This document shows positions 35,466 to 49,188 of a stretch of 64,000 nt of DNA, piece after piece (the first letter of the stretch is position 1; the number at the start of each line of letters is the position of its first letter). A program made the translations under genes and the position numbers. Source of the stretch: Cucumis sativus (Eukaryota; Streptophyta; Magnoliopsida; Cucurbitales; Cucurbitaceae). The DNA lies in assembly GCF_000004075.3 (NCBI RefSeq), contig NC_026655.2, positions 3,348,001 to 3,412,000 on the forward strand, read 5' to 3'. The notes under the pieces are model-generated. The model was not told the DNA's origin, searched no databases, and worked only from the letters and a program-made list of their open reading frames with translations.

Positions 35466-38400
35466 ATGAAGTGTATATACACACACACATATATAGAATC
35501 AAATCCTTACAAATTTCAAATTGAATTCATGAATAAACAATTCATTTGCTAAGATCCTAATTAATCCCCCTTGATTTCTGCAATTTCTATGAACCTCGGA
35601 ATAGCCATCAATCCCCATAGGTGAGAAACTGACAGTTCAACGGTGGGGGATTCCCAGATTATCCACTTTGATTTTATATTTGATGGTTTGTGTTTGTGTT
35701 TATAGGCAGAGGACAAGGAATTAATACTTGCATTATATTTAGTGTGAAGATTGATATGACATCTTAACCGTGCGTCGGTATCACCAATTTTAATTTGTAT
35801 CCAATTCTAGACACGTTACTCTGCATCAATGTATGTTCTTAATTAAGTAGTCCCACAATCTGTGTCTTTTGTGCCAATGACCAATCGTAATCAAGATCAA
35901 ATATATATAAAACAAGGATATGAAAGAGATGAAATACATCTCCCACATCCCAAGGAATATCTACTTTTCTTCATTCACCTGAATGAAATCAATAGTTTGA
36001 AAAGGACATTGGGAATGGTAATGCTACCAACATCAACTTCTTATAGGCTCATATTTAAGTTCGAGATATCAATTTTGTACCCCTCACTATTCCTATCCAC
36101 AACCCTTGTCTATGAGACAGAGAGACTATTGTTTTTTCATTCAGCTGTAAACCAATCCACTGAATAATAATAATCAACCAAATTTTCTTTCAAGTATTAC
36201 ATTCATCATACCAATTATACTCCAGTGTAGTTAATTGGACATCAACTTCCACACCTGTTCAAAAAGAAGAGGAAAAATAGATAATGAGCTAATTCAGCAT
36301 AGATCAATTGATTAAAGTAAGATACGTACAATGAGAAATTTGGTGAATAAAAATAATAAATAGAATTAATTAGACTACCAAAGAATAAAATTATACCCAT
36401 TGACCTGTTCATATAAGTAAAACATACTTAATATACACAAAATTTGAAGACAATTATTGTACTTCAATCAATATCTTTTTGTAAGAATGTCGAATATTTG
36501 TTTTATTCTACAAAAAGAATAAACATTAATTAGTTCATGAAAATATCATTATATTCTTTATATCTGTCTATTACTTTCACCAATGAATGACAACTTATAA
36601 AATTGAAAGTACATATGTAAGCTGGTTTTCCTTCCCTTCAAGAAAAGAAATGAAAACAAACAAATTATAAAAAATAGAGAGAGGGTAAAAAATATTTTAG
36701 CACAATTTCTATATGGAAATTGGAAGGAAGAAAATAATTGAAAATAACCTTAGATCGATTAACATAATCATCTAATTATTATATACTCTCACAGAATATT
36801 GATTTTACGTATATATACATCTGTTGTAATGTATAAAATACGAAAAAAATAGATGAATGGAAATTATAGTTGAAAGTAAACAAGATTAACAAAAGAATTA
36901 TAATATACATAGTGTAAAATTATATATAATGATTTTAGGTATATATATATATATATGTTGTGATGTGCATTAGGTGATCCAAATCATTTGTTTTTGACCT
37001 CTAGAGAGAAAATGGTGGCATAATTTTGCGATATATATATGCGCATAGACACCTAACCAAGCAAAGCCATGTGCACATGCAATCAGTTTGTTATAAATTA
37101 TATATATTGACAATATATAATAATTTAAACTCATCTATATATCATTAATTTCCTCTCTTCTTCTTATGCATCTTTTTAATTTTTTAGTCCTGCATTAATA
37201 ATCACTTGCCTATATTATTCTATCTTCTTCATCAAAAGCAATTATTTATATATATACATTCGTAGAGCTTATTGTAGAGTACGTACACCCATTCAATCTT
37301 TTGCATTGGATCCAAAATTGACGATTATAAAGGCCAACTTGAGCCTAATTAACTCTCTAGATTATAAAGGCTTTGGTTAATTTTTAATAGATATACTATA
37401 TACCGACTAACATTAGATATACTAATTATTTAAACAACGAAAAATATAAAAATGTGTGTGTGTGTGTGTGTTTTTTTCTTTTGAAAAAGGGTTTGATATA
37501 ATTAAGCGGAAAGTGTTTTGAGAGTGGGGTTAAGAGAAAAAGGTAGAATAAAGAAAAGAGGTGTGTGTGTGTGTGGGAGAAAGTAATTTGATTGTGAAAA
37601 GAGATATAGAAATTATAATCTCAAAATGAAAGGGGAATTACACTTAACTTGGCCCCAAAGCCAAAGCGATGTTTAGCACTGCCGCCCAGCCATTATCAAT
37701 TCCCCCACCTGGGTCCCTCCCCTCATTTTCCCTTTTTAGGCATCCATCAATTAAACTCACTCACTCTACCTTTTTCTTTCTTTCTTTCTTTTGTGTCACT
37801 GAATTTTATTCAACTATATGAAGTAAGCAATCACTGTGTTCTTCCTCAAAGCATTATCTTATGGGGTTGTAACCAGCAATAGACTTATCTCGAAATAAGA
37901 ATAATAATGCAGAGAGAGGTAGGCCGAGTTAAAGAGGGTTATATTTTGTTGAGTGTGACATATGAAAGAAAGCCTAAGACTGAGGAAGAATATAATTGAT
38001 TGACAATTACACACAAAAGTGGAGGTTTTCAAGTCCATTGCTCAAAGGTTTGGTTGGTTTCTTTTTTTGCAAAAATGGTGAGAACTCGTTTGGATGAGAG
38101 CTAGCAGCAGATAAATTGAACTTCTTCGTTCAAAAGAATATTATATATATATTGAGCATCAAATTAAAAGACATATATATGTATAGCTTTATTATTATTT
38201 TCTATTTGTATATTTTGGTTTGGAAAAAGACAAGCAATTTTGTCAAGGCCCGCCGTCTGGTGGAACCCTCCACTTTTATCACTTATTTTGTTAATTTATT
38301 CATTCACCTACGCCTCATATTCCCTTCTTCCCATTATATCAATTCTTACCTCTTTCTCTCCATAACCCTACTTCCCATGCATTTCATCTTCTTCCCCTTT

Positions 38401-41400
38401 CCTTCCTCAAAACTCATTCCTCCAAACATGTGACCATCATTCTTGTTCTTACGATCTTATCAACGCATTCGTTTAAAAACCGACACTGACACAAACATCT
38501 ACATGATCCAACAATTATAAAGAGAAAAAAATATTTTTCTTACTAAAGAATATAGAGAGTTTATATAACACACACCATGACTAAAAACATAAAATAACAC
38601 AAATACCATAGTCTACAAGACCCACATACTTGATTATTCAAAGTGTCTGTATATGTTTTTAATATATCACAACTAAATTACTATCACTCTCTCAACTCAC
38701 ATATCGGTGAAGAAGAAAAAATATATAAATACCATTTTAAAGATCTTTTTCGTTTTATCAACTAAATGTACGTGTTTAACAAATTAAAGCTTAACCCTAA
38801 AAAAAAGTTCTTATAGATAATTAATCAGAGTATAGGTTACTGAAATCAAGTCTAGAATGATGGGTGCATTTTATTGCATAGTTCAATGAATAACCCTAGC
38901 ACATATATATTATAAATATCCAACAAAAGAACTAATCATTTTCATTGAACATGTTTATGTTGGAAAGAAAAATAAAAAAGAAGGAAAGCTCCTCCTCACA
39001 TCCCATGGAAAAATGACAAATTTAAATCCTACCAAAAAATCTATTATAATTTTCCTTTGTAGGATGTGTTAGGGGCTGCCCATAATTATATTTATATACA
39101 CACACAATACAATATATTCATGAGGAGAATCTTTCTTGGTTTTGATGTGTCACCTAATATTTCTTTTAAAAAAACTCAAATTATTGAATGGAACATTCTA
39201 ATGCTCTCTTCTTAACCTTAATTAATACACACTAACTAATGTTAGAGTACTTAATCTATGTTATTAATTACACCTTTGTGCAACTTTTTCTTCTTTATTA
39301 TTATTACTATTGTGTATTGAATTGCTTCTTTTTGTTGTTGTTTTATGATTCTCATTATTCTAGTGTTTAACTTTGTCAACATTATTCAACTGGTTGACAA
39401 AAAAGAAAAAAGCAGCAAAAGAAATTATTATTATTATTATTATTTTGGTTTTTGCTCCTAAACCTACAACAATTGATATTTGTCTTTGTTTAATTTGGTT
39501 TTGTTAGATTGTCCCTCTAACCTTCAGGCTGATTTTCTGGACTAATAGTTTTCTATAATTTATGAATTATTGATGAGTGTGGAAGAAATTAAATATATTG
39601 ATCTTGTACATTTTGTTGTAGAAAATTGATGTCTTAAATATTTATCTAATGAGCATAGTCTTCATAGTTGATATGCATCTAGCAGATCAATTAAACTCAA
39701 TTACTATTCCAAAACGAATATAGTTAAAAGTTGCTAATTAAGTAGTTTGGACTTGGTTGAATAAAATCAAATTATTAGGACAAATGTCACCCAAAAGTAC
39801 TTTGCTTCCATTGACACACTATCCCCTCCATCCATTTCAAAGTCAAAATAATATATTGATTTCAAAAAACAAATTAACAAAAAGTGACTTGGTTTGGATA
39901 TTATTACTAAAAATTACGTGTAACAATGTGAAAGGACCAGTAATTGATTATCCAAATTTTCATGGACTTCATGAACACATATATTTTATGTATGGGCAAT
40001 GGCCACATATTTAATTATAGTGTATAATATACATCAAGTTGTGATGAATGAGACATGATTAAAATAACATAAAGAACGAGGGTGAGAGTTTATAGTTAAG
40101 GGGAACAAAGATACATTTTTTATATTAGATTCTAAACTTAGTTTCTATTTGATTCTCTTGGTACCAAAATTTTATACAAGATTTCAATTTAATTTTAAGT
40201 TTCAAAATGCAATAATTTAAGTTTAATATTAACTTTGATTTTTAATTGATTATGCAATATTCACCTTTAATTAAAATGTCTATTAATTAAATTTAAAAAA
40301 TTGTAATTGATTAGGTTTTACCGTTTTCATCACGGTTAAAAGTATAAATTTTGAAATTAAGAATAAAATTGGAATAAAATTGAAACAAAATTCAAAATTT
40401 TAACCTAAAATTGTATGATTTTGAATTCTAATACTAGACTAAAATCAAACTTAAAATTTGAAACACGTGGGACATAACCCTTAATAAACTTCACAAACTT
40501 CACAAAGTAAATGCAACATAAAAGGGGCAGAGCTTCCCCATGGTTGCTTCCTTGGGTCAGACACCCAACTTCCCTCTCTCCACCACATCTCTCTTTTTCC
40601 TTATTCTTTTTCCAAGAAAATAATAACAAAAATTATATATCTTTCGTTTTACCCAATTCTCCTTATTCAAAATTCTTTAACTTTTAAACCCTAATATATA
40701 TTTAAATCAACTCAAGAACTTTATGAACTTTTGCGTTGCTTTTTACAATTTTATATCGTATTAAAATATTGATTTCATAACATAGATAAATACAAACTAT
40801 ATTTCTTTGATCCACATATTATTATAATTTATTTTAAAGAAATATCTTATCAATCTCATTGTTCTAAGAGCAAATAGTTAGTTAAAAAATAGAAAATATC
40901 TTAAGCATCTCCTTCACAATTGGAAAAAAAACAAAACAAAATTTTAAGATGAAAAGGAAAGTTATGAAGATGATTAGTGTTAATGAGTATTTAGAAAGGT
41001 TGAGTAGTCTTTGGTTTGGTGTTTTTAATGAACAAAAGTGCATACACATAAGATAAGGCAGAGTTGGACTTAAAATATATATTATCTTTAGGAGACTAAG
41101 ATTGGAAGTTCTTTATTTTTACCCTAAAACCCAAATAAATAAATAAATTGGACACCCACAAATTACATATTTTAAATTAATATGTTGACGTTATGAGACG
41201 CCCACTAGTGGCAAACGGCGTTAGAGGCCACAGCCCCTTTTGTTAAATCATTCTTTATATATATACGAAATCGTAAAGTTATTGATCAATTCTTTACATT
41301 TCATTCTTGACTTCTGCTATGTTCAAATCCATTCCTTTATTTCATATTTAAGTTTTAAAATTAATGATGTGTTTGGATTATCTTTACAAATATTTAATTT

Positions 41401-42751
41401 TAAAAAAAATATTTTGAAAAAAACAAAGTGTTCCCAAGTCACTCAAAATAATTTTTTTAATATTTTAAAGAATTTCCTTTTAAAAAAATAAACTTATTGA
41501 AAAACATCTTTTTATTAATTCAATATAAAGAGACCTTGAATATCTCAATTCTAAAAAGTTTGTTAAAAAACTCATAAGAATAAATTCACCCACATATATT
41601 TTTTTTTTATTTTTTTACTACTATTAATGCTTAGAATATCAAATTTTTGAACTAGTATTTGAATATAATTAAGGGTTAAAGGGACAAAAATAGAGATATT
41701 ATTGATTTGGAAAACCAATTTCATATGGACTAGATAAGAAAATGATTTTGGATATATGAATGGGTACAAATATAGAATTTAAATTAAATGGCAAAAAAAA
41801 AGTAGTATAGTATTTAACATAGAAATCATCCCTAATTTTACTGATTTTTTTAAAAAAACACACCTACAAAATTGAAAATTTAATACTAAATAGACACATT
41901 ATTAACAAATTAAGCTTCCTATTCAAAGTTTTATGTTTTAAAACATGCTTTCAATTATTCAAAAATCATTTTTGAAATTAAAAGTCAAAAGGATTTTTGG
42001 TTAGATGTTGAAATAGGGTTGAATTATATATACATATATAAAATTTGATAATAGAGGAGATGGAGTTTAGAGGTCGATGTCAGCAGAAGATGAACAGTAT
42101 GAGCTGGGGCATCTGACGGTGAGGAATGCATCATCAATTGGCGAAAGTTGGTCGGAAGGGGAGCAGTGGGCAAAATAAAAAGGGTCCCCCTTGCCATCTA
42201 CTCTCTCTATTCTATTTCTATGAATCTATGATTGTATCTTTGTTTTCATGGCGAGGAAACATTCATGGACCTTCTCTTACATTTACAATACCTCTATCAA
42301 ATACTTTCTTCTTCTAATTTTCTCTTTTTTTATCCTTTTCTTCTTCCATCTGTAAAGCTTTTCAGTACCTCTAAACAGTTGCCTCTGTTTTCCCACATCT
42401 AAAGTTTGCTTTTGATTTTTCCCTTTAGATCTGTTTCGATCCCACACCCATCTTTCATATGTCTCTTTCCTTTTAAATTCTTCTTCCTCAGGGCTCCGCT
42501 CTTCTACTTTCTTCTTCCTCTTCCTCTTCCTCTTTTTTCTCTTTTCTTTTTCTTTTATTGTACAAGCTGAGATTCTTCAGATTTCACTTCCGGGTCTTCT
42601 TTTAAATGTTAAAAATGGCGCTTTTCAATGCTGTTTTTGCATATTATTTTTGTTTTTAGAAAAACAGAGACTGTCTGTTCTGTTTCCATTTCTGTTTAGA
42701 ATTCAACTCTCTTTTTTCTCTTTTCCTTTTCAATTCTTATTACTTGATTCC
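35466..42751. other. Gene-poor AT-rich spacer (7.3 kb)
   Basis: No protein gene can be supported. Simple repeats include a (GT)n tract at about 37452-37472, a second (GT)n at about 37561-37575 and an ATT array near 39427-39444. A less AT-rich patch at about 37640-37790 follows the GT tracts. Its open frame (starting MAPKPKRC) has no recognisable family. The last 300 bp (about 42330-42640) are pyrimidine-rich and fit the 5' leader of the DUF4408 gene. Confidence 0.65.
37452..37472. repeat. (GT)n microsatellite
   Basis: About ten GT dinucleotides followed by a T run. A second, shorter GT tract lies about 90 bp downstream. Confidence 0.85.
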
Positions 42752-43660
42752 ATGGACGATCCGCCACTCAAACCTGTGTTTCATGGTTTGACATTAGAGA
42801 CGGCAATCTCGATTACAAAATCGGTATTGCTCGCAATTGGGTTCATATCCACTGTAATTTTGTTCAAAGTGGCTATAATACCAAAATTTGCCAATCTTCT
42901 TATCATAACTCTTCCTCGTTTATTCTTCTCCTTCAGATCATGGCTATCTCCTCCCTACGTCTTCATCGTTTTCAACTTGCTCATGTTCGCCGCCTTTGCT
43001 TCCTCTCTCTTCCGTCGCCAAAAAGACACATCCGAAACTAATTACACTCCCATTTCTCATGAAAATACTAACGTTTCTCCATCCGCTCCCTATAAATTAA
43101 CGCATGAGGACCGGGACTTTTCGATCAGTGGTCGTTCCGGAGAAATCTGGAATGGGATCCCGGACGAGGATGAACGAGGAAAAGAGGAGGAAGAAGAGAA
43201 ACTGCTGAAATGGGATTTCCCGACTCTGTTCACTGAAAAATTCAGTGACCCATCATCGAAAAAGCTCTGTGCATATTCCTGCGAGACAGAGGAGGAGGAA
43301 AAGGAGGGCGGGGGCGGCGGTGACGATGACTCGATGGAAGCGACGTGGAAGGCGATCATGGAAAGGCAAGAGAAACAGACGCCGCAGCTGAAGAAGAGTC
43401 AGACATGGGACTCCCCTCTGCCGGCTCGGTTAATTAGAGCCGCCGTACGAGAGGAGGAGCCAGTGGCGTGGGATCGGAATGAAGTACGGAAGCCGGAGAA
43501 GTTCCAGCAAACGCTGTCGTTTAGGAGAAAGATATCGATGACTTCGGAAGAACTGAAGAGCCGAGCAGAGGCTTTCATAGAAATGGTAAACCGAAGCATA
43601 CGATTACAGCGGCAAGAATCAGAGCAGCGATTCTTGCAGGCAATGAAACGTAGCTTTTAG
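42752..43660 (+). CDS. DUF4408/DUF761 domain membrane protein (cotton-fibre-expressed type)
   Basis: Single-exon gene, 302 aa. The N-terminal 90 residues form a DUF4408 region with hydrophobic segments at about 20-58 and 70-88 around the conserved WLSPPY. The middle is acidic and low in complexity (EEEEEK, EEEEKEGGGGGDDD). The C-terminal 40 residues match DUF761 (MTSEELKSRAEAFIEMVN, then RLQRQES). Members of this plant family are poorly characterised. The ATG at 42752 was chosen because the protein starts in the family manner (MDDP); an in-frame ATG at 42650 would add 34 residues that look like translated pyrimidine-rich leader. Confidence 0.85.
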   Translation: MDDPPLKPVFHGLTLETAISITKSVLLAIGFISTVILFKVAIIPKFANLLIITLPRLFFSFRSWLSPPYVFIVFNLLMFAAFASSLFRRQKDTSETNYTPISHENTNVSPSAPYKLTHEDRDFSISGRSGEIWNGIPDEDERGKEEEEEKLLKWDFPTLFTEKFSDPSSKKLCAYSCETEEEEKEGGGGGDDDSMEATWKAIMERQEKQTPQLKKSQTWDSPLPARLIRAAVREEEPVAWDRNEVRKPEKFQQTLSFRRKISMTSEELKSRAEAFIEMVNRSIRLQRQESEQRFLQAMKRSF

Positions 43661-45128
43661 TGTTTACGTGAATTTAGTCGTTAATGTTCATAATCAAGTC
43701 CAGTAATATTTGGAGGTGCATTTTGTTTTAAGCTTCTCTTTAATTTTCCATTCCAATGTCCTTTATGTGTGTGCTGTTATGTCATCTGTATATTTTTCTC
43801 TTCTCTTCTCTTCTTTTGTAAAATGGATATTTCTCTGCCATTTCCATTTAACGCAAATCAATACTATATTACTTTTTCTTCGAGTGACCCATCATTGAAC
43901 TAGTCCTTCCAAACCCCTATATATATATATAATTACAACATCTATTTTTAGATTTCCTTTTATGCTAAGGTATAACTAAAAGTGAGGGTGTCGGAATATG
44001 AGTAATGAATATTGTACTAAAATTTGTATGTTATAAAGTTGTTCCCTGGTCTTTGGTAATTTGGAATCTGAAGGAATCAATTTTTAGTTCTATTGCATTT
44101 GAGTTGTGTGTATTAATTTTAGGATGAGAAAAGTGGGAAGGACTACCACTAGAGTTTTTATTAGTTAGAAAACTATACTATTCAATGGCAACTTAAAAAA
44201 CTATAAATTAAACAAACTATCTAATCTTATAATACAATTCAAATAAGATTTTTTTTAGTATAGATCAATGTTAGTTTATTCCATGTTCGCTGTGGTTGAA
44301 ATGCTCTTATTCACTCTATTGCTAGCAAAATTTTAGAAGATTGAAGTCTCTCATTTATTTATGCTCTAAGTAGTTATGTCTTGTTGTTTGAGAGTTTTTT
44401 TTTTCTTCTTATTATTATAAATTTATTTTGACATTAAAAATAAGAAATTTAAACCATAAAACAAATGGAAAAATATGCATGATAATTTAGTATTATAATC
44501 TAACAAACTGGTTTTAGACAATGTTAAAGAGGCAGAGGCAGAGTAGAAGGTGATTAAATTAAATGGGTGGGGGTGGGAATCTTGTTGGATGGGGGAATCG
44601 ATTCGTTAGGTTTGTAAAGAAATGAGAAAGGGTAAAGAAATGAGAATGGTAGGCAGCATGATTGCATGCCTTGTTCGGTGCAACTATTGACCACCATAAT
44701 GAATTAAGGAGTCGGCGCAGGCTTTACATTTGACTAATTAACTTCATCCAACTGAATAATAACCAAACTAAGCATAATTTGTTCCTTGGAGGAATTTCAG
44801 AAATGTCATCAATATAGAAATGCAATAAGAAGCTTATTATTGTATTTCATTTATTAGAATAAGCAAATGCAAAACCGTCCCTCCCTCTTTGCTTAGCTTC
44901 TTAATAACTTTCTCGGTTCTAAAATTAGGCAAAGTTTCTTTTATTAACACCCATCTCAGCCCCAAACTTTAAACTACACGTCTAACACTACAAACCAAAG
45001 GTTGTTTATCATTTTCACATTTCACAAACCTACAACATATCAGTCAGTCCAAAAAAGGGGGAATAGGACTATCTATATATCTATATATCCATACCCACGT
45101 GGGTGTAAATTGCACAAGATTTCAGTGG
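43661..45128. other. Spacer between convergent DUF4408 and phytocyanin genes
   Basis: The two genes face each other, so this 1.5 kb holds two 3' UTRs. It contains an (AT)n run near 43918-43931 and no supportable gene. Confidence 0.65.
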
Positions 45129-46276
45129 CTATGGAATCAAGGAATGAAAGTAAGGAGGGATTGCAAGGATAATGAAGAGCAACAGGAAACGCCAGTTCAT
45201 AGGGCAAGTTTTCATCATCATCTCGGCCACCCCGGAACAAATGCAAGGCAGTGGCGCCACCGGAATGTCAGGGCTTGGTGGGATTTCAATAGTTGGAGAA
45301 GGGGGTGAGGAGGGAGGAGAACGAGGAGGGTGGCGTGGGCTAAGTCGCTCCTCATGGTTAGGGCTGTCGTGAGTTGAATTGTTGTTGGGGTCGCTCATGC
45401 GTTGGAGGACTTGGACTCGGAGCTTAAGTCCCATGAGGCAGTGTTGAGGGCGGCCACATATGAAGTAGCGACTGCCAGGTTGGTTCAGGGGGATCACCGT
45501 CTCCCCATCACTGTGAGTTCTGATTGGGTTCACGGTGCGGCAATTGAAGAAGTCTGTTCGGTTCACTTCCAGCACGTCGTGAACTGGCAAGTACTTGAAC
45601 ACTGTAACCACACCAGCCAAAATTTAACTGACTACAAACTATTATGAATAAACGTGGTTTTGAAATGGTTTAGATCAATTTCATTTTTTATTTTAAACAT
45701 ATATAAGAAATGTGGATTAATTGATTCAAGAAACAGAGTCATGGAGTTGCTCTAACAGTAAGAAACCATTGATCGGATAACATTCACTATTAAAGAAGGA
45801 TTGTATTTGTTTTTACATATGTAGCATCAAAGAGACTTAGAAATGGGACAGTTGACAGAATCAAACTAATTCATCAAGTGATCAGTCATAAATTATAATT
45901 CAAGTATGTCAGCCCAAGCAATAGTTGGAACTTCGAAGGCAAAGAATTCAAGAAGAGAAGGCATGCAAATCAAGATTCATCAATTCACAATAGTCATCGA
46001 ACAGAACTTAGCAAAGATCAAATGATAGCACATGTAAACCTAATTGAAAGTGTATTTCAAAGGGCAAGGGAACACTGAGTAAGAAATGAACAAACCGAGA
46101 TAGTCCCCGACTTGGAACGTGGTGGCCGCAGACCAAGCCAGGATATTCGAATTGAGATCCCAACCGGAAGACCCACCAACAGAATGGTTGGTCGCATTGA
46201 CGCAGCGAAAGAAAATTGCCGTAATTACCATAACGATTATCATCCTCACTGCCCAGCCCGGTCTCAGTGCCTCCAT
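45129..46276 (-). CDS. Phytocyanin (uclacyanin/ENODL-like), GPI-anchored type
   Basis: Two exons, 46276-46096 and 45601-45129, give 654 nt and 217 aa. Order: signal peptide (about 1-28); plastocyanin-like domain (about 29-125) starting HSVGGSSGWDL; a Pro/Ser-rich stalk like arabinogalactan proteins (SPRHPPRSPPSSPPSP); and a C-terminal hydrophobic tail (WRFLLLFIILAI) fitting a GPI signal. Copper ligands His68 (PVHDV), Cys109 (YFICG) and His114 (PQHC) are present, as are the disulfide cysteines 81 and 115. The axial position is Leu119 (MGLKL), where uclacyanins have Met and stellacyanins Gln. The intron position inside the domain is the family's usual one. A leader intron (about 46423-46291) is suggested by a donor and an acceptor. 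Probable role: cell-surface cupredoxin, function unknown. Confidence 0.88.
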
Positions 46277-47812
46277 TTCGGTTCAAATTTCTACATACAC
46301 AGAAGATCGAAAAACGCAAAGTTAGAAAGGAAGCATTGGAACTGAAGAAAATATCGTGATGGATTGAACAATTAAAGAAATGCAAGAATCGAGAAGATCA
46401 GTGGCGATAAATGTAAATCATACCAGGAATTGCTTTTTGAGTTGGTCAAATTAACGGACGGTGGTTCTTCAAAATGGAAGAAAGCAGGTGGAAGAAGAAG
46501 GTGAGGAGAAGAGAAGCGGAGAGAGTGAATTCAATTTCATGTTATTACCATAAACCTCTTTCCCGCCTTTTATTTAAAAAGAAAAAAAAAAAAAAAGGAA
46601 AAACCCAACCGCTTTTCACTCTTCTTTCTTTTCTTTTTTTAACTTCCACTTATATTCACCTTTTGTAATACTCCAAATTTAACCTAACATCTAAAAAAAA
46701 GTAAAAAACACTTCAAACATAAAAACAATAAAACAAAATAAAAATCTCTATCTACATCATAGTTTTAAAAAACAATATATTAGATTTAAAATTGAATATT
46801 GTGTTTGATAGAATTTAAATTATGTATAAAATTATAGAATTAAGAGAAATAAACAAAAGGTTGGACAATTTGGAATTCAATGACCTAATGAACACAAATT
46901 AAAAGTTTAATGTGTTTATTGAAGGATAACAATTTTATAAATAATTTCAATATTTTGATGTTTTTGAAAATGACCCAATAATTTACTTACTTTTCTTTTT
47001 TTTTTTTTTGAAAAGATTTATCATTTCTTTTGGCATAGCAAAATTATTGTTGAATAATGATTAAGAATGGAAGTTAAACAAGTACACCTATTATTTAAGT
47101 GATGGATGGTGATTAACCCAACTTAAAAATAGAAGTCAAATCAATTGCATCAAATTGTAAGTTAAGGAAAATTAGAAAAATCGAGTTGACCAATGAAATC
47201 ATTCTCTCAAGTTGATCCAAATTACCAAAAGTGGATTGAAATGAGCAAAATCCCCACCACGCCAACTAAAACAAACACAGCAAATTCTTCCAGATAAATA
47301 AATGGTTAATAAGTCATCTCAAGACTCAAATCATGTCGCCATATGCCCTATTAATTTGCCTAAACGCACACAAGTTAATCAAGATTCATTGTCATCTAAA
47401 GCCAATTTTATGTCAACCGTATGGAGTCCTGTAAAGTATGGATGGCAATTTCATGAATCATTGGTATTTCGTAATGGACATTGATAATGATTGGATGCAC
47501 CACCAAGTCTTTTCCTTTCTATAAGGATTTTCTCCTTTGCAGTTCTGTAAAGCTATTATGTTGTTGGGAAAAATAATGGGAAAAACCACTCCTGATTTTA
47601 ACCAACGAAAGTAAACTCAAATATACTTCCACAGCAGGTAAAATTTGACTATCAAGTACAAGAAGTCCTCAACTTACCATTTTTTTTTCAACACAAGGAA
47701 CCTCAAGAACACATCATTAATTTAGTAACAAAATGTTGGGGGTGGGGTCCTGCTATAATAGTAAACAAATCACACTGAGTTTGAAAGATAAAGAGTATAA
47801 AAAGAAGGCATT
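46277..47812. other. Spacer with phytocyanin leader/promoter and eIF3g 3' end
   Basis: The left part holds the phytocyanin 5' leader with a probable intron (donor at 46423, acceptor at 46291) and purine-rich sequence to about 46530. The remainder, about 46580-47800, is AT-rich with no gene I can support; its right edge should hold the eIF3g 3' UTR. Confidence 0.55.
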
Positions 47813-49188
47813 TTAAGTAGCCCTTGGAGTAGCCCACTCAACTCTAAGGATGAGATTATCATAACCATATCCATTCAGTTTGTTGATAGCTCTTTGAGCA
47901 TCCTCACGGTTCACAAAGTTCACGAAACCAAATCCTCTGCTCATACCAGTCTTCTGGTCAACTGCAACATAAACTCGGCTAACAGCACCGAAAGGTCGGA
48001 AAAGCTCAAGCAGATCAGGCTCTCTCGTGTCCTCCGAGAGATTGGTGACACGAACAGAGTTTTCGTCGTTCCTGCGTCTCATATCAGTTCCAGTCCTGTC
48101 TGCTCCTGCTCTCATGCCTGGAGGAACATAAGTTCCCTTAGTTGCACCACCAGGTGCAGCAGCTGCAGCCTCTGGTGCAGTAGCCTTATCCAATCCCTCA
48201 CCTTGGGGTGCCAAGTCTTTGTAAGGGCACCTTGAGGTCCAGTGATCACCCTTTTTGCCACAAGTACGACACACCATAAGTACAGCACCACCTTTTCCAA
48301 GTTGAGCTAGAGGGTCTCCTGCAACCTTTGGCTCTTCTGGTTTGCTACCTGTAACCATTTTCATTCCTCAGAAGGATGTTAATAGGGTACATACATGCAC
48401 ACAATACCTATGAGAATGCCAAGGCAAATTCAGAATGATTTCAATCATGTCGTTTCTGCTTTATAAAGAAGACATTTTTTATAATTGTCTGGTGAAAACA
48501 ATAATCGATTATTTGAATTGTTCAGTGTAACTTCAAAGCACCAGACTGTAAATTCCTAAAAGCACAGTTCTGCAAATTCTAGGCTACTATCCTCCAGGCA
48601 TCGAAAAGTAATTATCTTCCCCTTGTTTTCAAATCCAGACCAAATATACATTCAAACGCTTCAATAATCAAGCACCCATTTTTCTCAACGTGGTTGTAGG
48701 ACAATTTCGATGCAATCCCACATTGGAGCAAAAGGCATATTTAGACACAAAAATTAAAAGCAAGCATACGTCGTAGCAGAACTGACCTCGTATACAATCA
48801 ATTCCAACATCTAACAACCAATAAATAAAATAAGTAGATTAATCGAAAACAAACCAGGAGCACGAGGGCGTTCCAGGAGGATCTCCTCAGTGGAGACCAT
48901 AGTGAGACGGCTGCCGACATCCTCATGCACAGCGTCCCCGAACTTTGCCCAAGATCGACGCTCGACGGCGTGTTTACTGAGGCGAGCATTGGCGAGCTTG
49001 CGAGTACGCGTGGTGGTTGTGATCTTGACCTTATTACCATCTTCATTGAACTGATATTCAATAACTTTCTTCACACCGTTCTCGTCTGGACCGATAATTT
49101 TCTTGGGCGGTAGAAGAAAATCCAGATCACCGTCGTCGTCATCTAGCTCTCCCCACCGCAATTTGGATCGACTTGCCGCCTGAGCCAT
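47813..49188 (-). CDS. eIF3g: Eukaryotic translation initiation factor 3 subunit G
   Basis: eIF3g is an RNA-binding subunit of the eIF3 complex, which supports 43S pre-initiation complex assembly, scanning and reinitiation in the cytoplasm. Two exons, 49188-48855 and 48348-47813, give 870 nt and 289 aa, the usual plant length. The N terminus begins with the eIF3g family pattern (KLRWGELDDDD, LPPKKIIGPDENGVK). A CCHC zinc knuckle lies at about residues 138-152 (CRTCGKKGDHWTSRC). The C-terminal 80 residues form one RRM with RNP2 (VRVTNL) and RNP1 (RGFGFVNF). The intron splits the Gly codon before SKPEEPKV. Confidence 0.96.

Noticed and set aside
42650-42751. In-frame upstream ATG for the DUF4408 gene
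   Set aside because: The added 34 residues are translated pyrimidine-rich leader and unlike family N termini.
48112-48300. Open frames overlapping eIF3g in other frames
   Set aside because: They are shadows of the well-supported eIF3g exon 2.
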